64,000 nucleotides of DNA. Source: Dromiciops gliroides (taxonomy: Eukaryota; Chordata; Mammalia; Microbiotheria; Microbiotheriidae). The stretch spans positions 414,026,669 through 414,090,668 of the forward strand of contig NC_057862.1 in the NCBI RefSeq assembly GCF_019393635.1, in the 5' to 3' direction. The position numbers and the translations under genes were made by a program. Numbering within the stretch: position 1 is the first letter of the stretch; each line of letters opens with the position of its first letter. The notes beneath the pieces were generated by a model, which saw only the letters and a list, made by a program, of their open reading frames with translations, ran no database searches and was not told the DNA's origin. Shown one piece after another: positions 57,150 through 64,000 of this stretch.

Positions 57150-57453
57150 TGTATCATGTAGCGAAAGGTTGAACAAAAATGATGGCATGTGAATACAGTA
57201 TCATATTATTGTTCAGTAAGAAACAATACAATATGTTTAATTTAGAGAAACCTGAGAAGATTTGTGTGAACTGATGCAAAACGAGGTGAAAATAACCAAA
57301 AGAACAACATATAAAATAAGTAGAATAGTATAAATCAAAAGATCACTAAAAGGAATCTAAACTGAATAACTAAGAAGCCAATAACAGTTGCAAAGAACAG
57401 ATAATGAAACAGAACCCCCTCATAGCAGAGACAGGGGGTAAATACTATGACTG

Positions 57454-57591
57454 GGGGACAGCTAGGTGGCGCAGTGGATAGAGCACCAGCCCTGGAGTCA
57501 GGAGGACCTGAGTTCAAATCCAGCCTCGGACACTTAACACTTACTAGCTGTGTGACCCTGGGCAAGTCACTTAACCCCAATTGCCTCACCA

Positions 57592-57622
<31 letters not shown>

Positions 57623-57648
57623 CAAAACAAAACCAAAACAAACAAACA
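57454..57648 (+). mobile_element. Marsupial CORE-SINE with long (AAAAC)n tail
   Basis: Near-consensus copy followed by a roughly 55-base AAAAC/AAAC tail. Flanks 'aatactatgactgg' and 'aatactatgcctgg' form a duplication with one mismatch. Confidence 0.94.
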
Positions 57649-57721
57649 AAAAATACTATGCCTGGAAGGTGCATACATTTTTAGGTATAGTCACTGGCTA
57701 GGCATTTTTAAAAATTTTTTG

Positions 57722-57856
57722 GTGGGGCAATGAGGGTTAAGTGACTTGACCAGGGTCACACAGCTAGCAAGTGTCAAGGATCTGAAGTCGGATTTGAACT
57801 CAGGTCCTCCTGAATCCAGGGCCAGTGCTTTATCCACTGTGCCATCTAACTGCCCC
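57722..57856 (-). mobile_element. Marsupial CORE-SINE, antisense
   Basis: 'ggggcaatgagggttaagtg', 'cacacagctagcaagtgtca', '..gccatctaactgcccc'. Perfect 'ggctaggcattttt' lies on each side. Confidence 0.94.
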
Positions 57857-57955
57857 TATTGGCTAGGCATTTTTGATTAGTGATTCTCCTTTGTTACAAG
57901 GGAGGGTTCGATCAGTGGACTGTGGGCAGGGGTGGGAAAAAATGAAGACAAAGAA

Positions 57956-58030
57956 AATAAGCATTTTTATAGTGCCTAATATGTACCAGGCACTAGCCTA
58001 AGATTATGGTATGAAAACAAATGGCTTCAA
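57956..58030 (-). mobile_element. MIR/L2 scrap
   Basis: 'ttttatagtgcctaatatgt', 'accaggcactagcctaag'. Confidence 0.5.
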
Positions 58031-58599
58031 TAAAACATTTTAAAACATATAATAATAATTTTCTAGACCTAATGGAAAAGTGTTGGAGCTTCCTCCTTTC
58101 TCTCTTCAAAGTATCTTGGTATGATAGTTTGGTCATTGACTCATTTATTCCTGCCCAGGCAGAAAATACAATTTCCTAGGCTACAACATTGGCCCTCAAA
58201 TTGAGAGGATTTTATTTCTCACATCATGGACTGAACACAGTTCAACCTGCCTTGCTTAGGGTACATCTTTGTATGACCTATTTCCTTAGAAATTACAGAT
58301 TGTACTTTCAGTAAAACTTCAACTTCCTACCCTACTTTCCCATGTTACCATCACAATATCCTTGGAAACTGCAGGGACTGTGACCCCTATTTTATAGGTG
58401 AGTAATCAGAGACCCAAAAAGTTACCAAAGTTCCCCCACCTCCAAGGATAGGATTCTTATCATTTATCCATACAAACCTTTGGAGGCACTAGTACGTAAA
58501 CTAAGAATGAACAATTGTAAACTACTCAGACTTCCTTGGACAAAAGATAACATGAATATGAAGTGAAGCTCTGTTATTATCTAAAAAAATGTAGTCATT
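58031..58599. other. Unassigned intergenic DNA
   Basis: Weak MIR trace near 58,385-58,430; otherwise nothing supported. Confidence 0.35.
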
Positions 58600-59070
58600 A
58601 ATGCAATAACCCTTACTCATGGAATAAAATTTTTGAGGGAGAGAAAAGTGGAGAAGGCAAGTGGTTTACATGATTATCAGAAAAATCGATCAACAAAGTC
58701 ACCCTTTAATTAAAAAATATATCAAAACCTTTCTTGATAATGATCAACCTGTTACACTAGAGCAATTAAAGTTGTAATTTTATTTACTGAGTTACTGCCA
58801 AGTCCTATGACTTTTTTTTTTTTGCAATACCCTTGTGATAACTCAATTGGAAATATATGGTAAATCACGGTAATGATGGTGCATTATCTTACAATAACTT
58901 GTGCCACAACCAATTGGGGAGTTTATCTTATGGGTCCATTATACAACCGAAAGTCCCTTTGACACCATTTTGTCACATCTTAGGAGTCTCTGAAGAGTTC
59001 CTTCTTTGAACTAGAGTAATTCAAGCCTATGCATGCCATAATTCTGGTTATGTTGCACATTAAAGCTAAT
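58600..59070. promoter_or_regulatory. Candidate conserved non-coding element
   Basis: Repeat-free. Contains 'gcaattaaagttgtaatttt', 'aaatcacggtaatgatggtg', 'gataactcaattgg' and 'aagctaattgtgg', with TAAT/ATTA cores on both strands. Confidence 0.45.
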
Positions 59071-59199
59071 TGTGGATGGACACTTTTCTTTTTTTAATTT
59101 AAAAAGTTATAGCACAAACAAAAAGCAAAACATTTCCTCCAGCTGGGCTCTCTTCTTTTCAAAGCAGGATCCTTTAGTATCATACTTTCAGTTAGTGAA

Positions 59200-59435
59200 G
59201 GTCAGTGCACAGTATATAGAATGCTGGGCCTGGAGTCAAGAAGCATCTAGGCACTTACTAGTTGTGTGACCCTGGACAAGTCACTTAACCCTGCTTGCTT
59301 CAGTTTCTTCATCTGTAAAATGAACTAGAGAAGGAAATGACAAACCACTTCTGTATCTTTGGCAAGAAAAAACCAGATACAGTCACAAAGAGTCAGACAT
59401 GACTGAACCAACTGAACAACAACATGGGACACTGA
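59200..59435 (+). mobile_element. MAR1-type SINE
   Basis: 'gctgggcctggagtcaagaa', CORE, 'tagagaaggaaatgacaaac', 'gtcacaaagagtcagacatg', 'ctgaacaacaac'. The head is shortened between the A and B boxes. Confidence 0.88.
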
Positions 59436-59469
59436 ATGAAACTTTAATACAATAAAATTCATCATTTCC

Positions 59470-59600
59470 AAAATATTTCCTGCAAAATGTAAACTCTTCA
59501 AGGCCAGTGAACTCCTATTTTGCTTTTTGTCTTTAAATCCTTAGCACATAATAGATCCTAAATTGCTAAACTGAATAATAAATCCAATTAGAGAGACCTA
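59470..59600 (+). mobile_element. L2 3' end
   Basis: 'gtaaactcttcaaggccagt', 'ctttaaatccttagcacata'. Confidence 0.55.
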
Positions 59601-59650
59601 GTGTGAGACAATACTTCTCCAGGGTAACAAGTCAAATGGTACTATGGAAA

Positions 59651-60015
59651 TGTTGAGGGCTAAAATTCTAGCTAAACTGTCTAAAATATCTAATGAGTGG
59701 TCGCCAATAAATTATAAGCTTTAGCAAGAGTTAGGCTTTTAAGCATTTATTAAGGAGAATAAGAATTTGGTAAAGAGAGAGAGAAAGGCCTACATTCATC
59801 TATCTATTAAAGGGAGAGCACGTTTGGACTCCACCAGAGTCCAAAGGCAAGAGAGCAAGTCAGAGCGCCTGGCTCTTCCTTCTTCCTCCCACTAGTAAAT
59901 GTTACTTCCTGATGCCAAAGAAAAGACACATGTTCTTGCCCTCAAAGACCTTCCTTTCATGGCAGAACTTTTCTACAGTAAGTCTCCAGCAGGTGGCATC
60001 ATTCCAATCATTACA
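59651..60015 (-). mobile_element. Solo LTR, same family as 48.46 kb
   Basis: On the minus strand it starts TGTAATGATTGGAATGATGC, then CACCTGCTGGAGACTTACTG, with a polyadenylation signal in 'ccttaataaatgctt' (about 59,739-59,753), and ends TAGCCCTCAACA. A 4-base 'gaaa' lies on each side (59,647-59,650 and 60,016-60,019). About 365 bases, shorter than the 446-base copy. Confidence 0.82.
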
Positions 60016-60079
60016 GAAAGAACATTGGATTGGGGGAAAAAAACAAAACAAAACAAAACCAGACACCAGTTTCCTATTC

Positions 60080-60240
60080 CCAAATCTCCCACCAATGAGC
60101 GTTATTACCTCAGGTAAATTGTTGTCTCTATATGGGCCTCAGTTTCTTCATCCCTCAAAAAAAAAAGGAGATTAGATTAAATTATCTCTAACTTATCTTT
60201 CAGTTCCAATGACTCTATTCACCCTATGATTCTACTCAAT
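60080..60240 (+). mobile_element. MIR/THER-type 3' half
   Basis: 'ggcctcagtttcttcatccc', A-run, 'tctttcagttccaatgactc'. Confidence 0.55.
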
Positions 60241-60955
60241 TGGCAAAAAACATGACCGGAGTCCAGGTGACCTCCTTCATTTCTTTGAAATGCATGGTTC
60301 AATGCATGAGACTTATTTTTAAGATATTTTATGCTATTAAGACATTAAATATCATAAGGATATTAGTTAATAAATAGTTACTATGGGGAAAGTTGGGAGA
60401 CATCAAAAATCTTTTGAAGCCTATGTCTTTGAGTACAACTCCACACTCTTCCCTAGATGTTAACATCTGCAGGGCTTGGTGGATCAGTGGTTTGATACAG
60501 TATAGAATTTCCTTTATTCAATAAGCTCAATAAATAGGAAGAATTTCATTTATGTATAGTCCCATTCTAGGTACAGTATCTAGAGTTGCACCATCATCTT
60601 CTCTAGCGGTCTCTAAAGATCTTTCTTAGTTTCTCAATAGTAGTGGAGTATTTGACTTCATGTTATTATTTAAACTGGGCCAACACTGAGTTAACATTCA
60701 TTTGAATAGGATTTGTTTCTTGTGAAACCATAAGGTGGACACCATCTAACAAGTTACCTGGAATGTATTATACATGAAACCACTATAGTTACAATACACA
60801 ATTGCACCTATAGGCAAATTTGTTGTGTGTTCCTCTGATCTGGATGTTTTGTTTTTGTTTTCGTTTTTGGTCAAACAATGAATGCTATAGAATTCGACAT
60901 ATTTCCCTATTTGCCCTCAGATCAGTGCCCAACTTCAATAATTAGCTCATCTCAG
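60241..60955. other. Unassigned intergenic DNA
   Basis: 60,600-60,800 is repeat-free and could be regulatory; no gene supported. Confidence 0.35.
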
Positions 60956-61140
60956 GTTCATCTTAACACAGAACCATATCATCACAAAATCTCAGAGTTG
61001 GAAAGAAACTCAGAGGACATCTGGTCCAAAACTGTTTCATTTATGCTTCCATATCCCCAGCTCTTAGCACGGTGCCTAGCATATGGTAGGTGCTTAATAA
61101 GTACTTGTTGATTGATTAATTGCTTGATTGACTATACTTG
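60956..61140. mobile_element. THER/MIR scrap and L2 3' end
   Basis: 'tctcagagttggaaagaaac' and then 'agctcttagcacggtgccta', 'taggtgcttaataagta', ending in 'gattgattaattgcttgatt'. Confidence 0.55.
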
Positions 61141-61310
61141 AAGCATGAAATTTCTTTCCAACATCCCCAATATTCTTTCTAGTCCCTTTTGATGGAATTT
61201 CATATGGTTTTAATCTGTAATTGCCTTATTTTATATTATATATAACATATATAATAAAATATATTTGTATTTATATTTTATATATGAAAATTGTACAAGT
61301 TACTCTGATT
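61141..61310. other. AT-rich DNA
   Basis: TATATA-rich tract at 61,230-61,290. Confidence 0.5.
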
Positions 61311-62230
61311 TTTTTGGAGAATAATTGATGTAAATCATCACGGAAAAGACAATAAAGAAACAGAAACGGAGGAGCCCCAATCAGAACATAGCACTGTATT
61401 GACTAGATGATGTGGTTTGTTGGGAGGCTTTCTCCCTCTCAAAGTCAAGGACAGGAAGATGCTACTTCACTCTTCTCCCTTTTAGTGCCCTGGAGTTAAC
61501 TATAACAGGGTTAAACAAGGTATGGGCAAGGCTGCTCTTCCTGATTCCAGTTCGCCATATGCGCTAGTTTAGCGCTTGTGAATCTGGGTATGAGAGTCTG
61601 TGGCTGCTCTCCTACTAGATGTAAATCAACTAAAAGACTCAAGCTTTGAGATAAAAATCCTTGTATTGGCCACTGATCAGAAATAGCATATGTAAAAAAA
61701 AAAAAAAAGAAAGAAAGAAAGAAAGAAATAGCAGATGACTTAGTGGACTTTTGTAAAGGGAATGACTTCGCCCTTCCCCCTTTCCCCATATATATTTTCC
61801 TCTAACTCCCGTACAACATGAAGTTACTCCATTTTTAAAGCTCCATTTTGGCCTCAAGTTCTTCCTGCTCGGCGTGGCCAATGAGAGAATTGCTTCATCA
61901 TTTCAAAACACAAGAGTCTTTCAGATTAAGTCACACATGGCAAAAAACAATTCTGCCTCCTCTTCCCCAAAATGACTAAGGTCAAGAAATGGGCAGAATC
62001 AGTGCAGCTAGGTGGCACAATGGAAAAAGCACCAGCCTTGGATTCAGGAGGACCTGAGTTAAAATCTGGCTTCAGACAAGACATTTACTAGCTGTGTGAC
62101 CCTGGGCAAGTCATTTAACCCCAATTGCCTCACAAAAGAAAAAGAAATGGGCAGAATCAGGAGGGGCAACTTTGCATAAACCTTCTTTGATCCTATTATA
62201 TAAGCTTGTTTCATGAATAGTCAAGCATTC
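61311..62230. other. Unassigned GC-balanced block (possible old LTR) with a nested SINE
   Basis: Composition differs from its AT-rich flanks and several CpGs survive (catatgcgctagtttagcgc, ctcggcgtggccaatgagag). A CCAAT-like box and TATATA occur, but no TG/CA ends with a duplication were found. An (AAAG)n run lies at 61,692-61,727. Confidence 0.3.
62004..62141 (+). mobile_element. Marsupial CORE-SINE with perfect 19-base duplication
   Basis: Head GCAGCTAGGTGGCACAATGG; the central part lacks a few bases of consensus before CORE. Flanked by perfect 'aagaaatgggcagaatcag' at 61,984-62,002 and 62,142-62,160. Confidence 0.95.
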
Positions 62231-62232
62231 CT

Positions 62233-62335
<103 letters not shown>

Positions 62336-62342
62336 TTTTTTT

Positions 62343-62605
62343 TACAACTAGGTGGTGCAGTACACAGGGTGTTGGTTCTAGAATCAGGTAAACCTGAGTT
62401 CAGATCCAGCCTCAGACCTTTACGAGCTATGTGACCCTGGGCAAGTCACTAAATAGCAGTCTGCCTCAATTTCCTTATCTGTAAAATGGGGTAATGATAG
62501 CACCTACCTTCAATGGTTGCTGTGTAAATCAAATGAGATGATACTTGCAAAGGACTTTGCAAACCTTAAGAGAAGTATCAAATGCTGCAATTGTCATAGT
62601 TGCTA
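62343..62605 (+). mobile_element. MIR-type CORE-SINE, near full length
   Basis: 'aactaggtggtgcagtacac', B box 'gagttcagatccagcc', CORE 'tatgtgaccctgggcaagtc', 'cttatctgtaaaatggggta', 'aaatcaaatgagatgatact'. It has the L2-like 3' half, unlike the short SINEs. Confidence 0.8.
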
Positions 62606-63475
62606 TTTCTGTTGTTATTCTTATTATTACCACCACCACGCAGAGGCAATTAATACATGATGTTACATAAAGCCCACCATTCTTTCTGGTCACCTTAGAA
62701 TACATACTAAAGCTTGAACATTTAGTTCAATCTATTTGGCTTAACTTAGTTCTTTCCAGTCTCGATGACTGTATACTTATAACATCAGCACTTCAGGTGT
62801 TATCTGTGGATAGGGTTAAAGTTAGCCATTAAATGGCTGCTATATTTTTCTACCTTTTTTTTCTTTTATTGAACCATTCAGCCAATACCAACCTTGACCG
62901 GTTCAGGTTTCTCTCTCTCTAGTTAATGAAGAACCAGGGCTGTAGTTTTTCTCTCAACTTTATCTTGCAAGAAAAACAAAGTCCCCAAATGCATCCTTCT
63001 GCCTGGGGAAAGTCTAAAAGCGGTGTCTGTGAGGACCTATTTTTAGTACTTTACAATTCAGTTCTTCTTTCCTTCTCCAGTCCCTCAGGACTTTTAGATT
63101 TACTATTTAAATATTTATAAACTGTTACAATTATTTATTAAAAGGTTTATGTTGTTATTATATTTAGTGTGGAATATGCATTTCTTCCTCCAAAAATAAC
63201 AGGACTTTCCATTAAACGACGTGTGTTAATGATGCAATAAATTTTCTGTTAAAGGAATGGAGAAAGTTTTACTCTCTCGTGACATCTCTAAGTACCTTTA
63301 TTTAAAAGTAGAGGACCTACCTCACTGGAAAGAATTTTCCTGACTTCCCAAATGCAATTCTAGGAAGCCTCCTGAAATCTATGGTGTTTTCAAAGATGAA
63401 AAAATTCTGAAATCCTAATTTAGCTGAATGCTCTGATTCCCCTCTGCAGAGAGGGGAAGGTAGGACAAGTCACAT
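62606..63475. promoter_or_regulatory. Unique block, candidate conserved element at 62,970-63,260
   Basis: No repeat landmark. 63,100-63,250 is AT-rich with 'ttaaacgacgtgtgttaatg' and 'atgcaataaattttctgtta', including two surviving CpGs. The evidence is modest. Confidence 0.3.
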
Positions 63476-63479
63476 TTTA

Positions 63480-64000
63480 CATGTAATATAAAGGTTTGCT
63501 TTAGTATCCTCTACCCCACACCTCAGGACCCTTTTTAATACCTTGTTCTCTCTCTTTTTTTAAGTCTCTAATGAAGACGAGGCCCTTCTCTTTGCTATGG
63601 CCATCTCTTCCAATGGTACTCTTGAGCCTGTCCTCTCCAGTTTCCCCACTGGGAACTTGCTCCACTTAATTACTCCTTTCTTTCCACCTCCAATTTGTCT
63701 TTATCAACTACCTCCTTCCCCTGCCACCTACAAACCTCTCAAGGTCTCCTGCACCTAAAAAACAAACAACCCCCTCCCCATTTGACCTTGTCATTACATC
63801 AAATTGTTGTCTCCCTTTATATCTTCTTCTTTTCATAGCCAAACTCCTAGAAAGAGCCATTTATACTTATATGTGTTTCCTCCCCTCTACATACTTCTTA
63901 ACCCTTTTTATCTGCCTTTCAACCCCATCACTTGACTAAAGTTGTTCTCTCCAAATAACCATGAAATCCAATGGCCTCCTCTTAGTCCTCATTCTACTTA
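63480..64000 (+). mobile_element. L2 reverse transcriptase fragment, continuing past the window
   Basis: Around 63,838-63,990 the plus strand reads AKLLERAIYTYM and later TMKSNGLLLVLILL, matching the AKLLEKAI and 'SNGLFSILILLD' stretches of L2 ORF2 reverse transcriptase. Upstream C/T-rich sequence fits the preceding L2 part. Cut by the window edge. Confidence 0.65.

Larger units (their letters stand above)
57150..57955 (+). mobile_element. L1 3' UTR with two nested SINEs in opposite orientation
   Basis: 'gtgtgaactgatgcaaaacg', 'accaaaagaacaacatataa', 'caataacagttgcaaagaac', then SINEs, then 'gggttcgatcagtggac' with an A-rich end. Confidence 0.7.

Noticed and set aside
35652-62141. Regularly repeated ~130-base units as a possible CRISPR-like or satellite array
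   Set aside because: The units are dispersed SINEs in both orientations, each with its own flanking duplication and tail, in a vertebrate genome.

Overview
This is a gene-poor, AT-rich stretch of marsupial nuclear DNA. The diagnostic sign is a set of tRNA-derived CORE-SINEs that begin GGGGCAGCTAGGTGG and continue through the CORE motif GCTGTGTGACCCTGGGCAAG. About fifteen are short, poly(A)-tailed copies (WSINE1/WALLSI type, presumably moved by L1) and about eight are longer copies ending in CAACAAC-like tails (MAR1 type). Both are marsupial families. They sit among L1, L2, CR1/L3, MIR and LTR fragments. The abundance of the short type suggests an Australidelphian marsupial, but I cannot name the species. 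I found no intact protein-coding gene, no recognisable functional exon and no RNA gene.

Layout. 0-8 kb: L1 fragments on both strands, a processed pseudogene of Elongin C (ELOC) split by a SINE, and an L2 fragment. 8-17 kb: mostly unique DNA with two candidate conserved elements and a deleted Tc1/mariner-like DNA transposon with inverted repeats at both ends (12.6-13.2 kb). 17-19 kb: L1 3' ends. 19.6-20.6 kb: the strongest enhancer-like block, dense in TAAT/ATTA motifs. 21-31 kb: SINEs, pieces of CR1/L3 LINE coding sequence and L2 3' ends. 31.8-32.2 kb: another candidate conserved element. 33-35 kb: nested SINEs and an L2 3' end. 35.2-40.5 kb: one old L1 carrying two SINEs, an inverted L1 piece, an LTR-like block and an RPL13A processed pseudogene. 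40.5-44 kb: unique DNA with candidate enhancers and a long (TA)n(TG)n tract. 44-52 kb: more L1, CR1/L3 and SINE DNA and a solo LTR. 52.7-53.1 and 58.6-59.1 kb: candidate conserved elements. 59.65-60.0 kb: a second solo LTR of the same family as the one at 48.5 kb. The window ends inside an L2 reverse-transcriptase fragment.

Nothing here works as a gene cluster. The functional content, if any, is probably long-range cis-regulation: unique, homeodomain-site-rich islands in a sea of retroelements, which is typical of a gene desert beside a developmental regulator. The target gene cannot be read from this window. Repeat family names are my recognition from sequence, not database output. Where I say conserved, I infer it from base composition, motif content and lack of repeats, because no alignment could be run.
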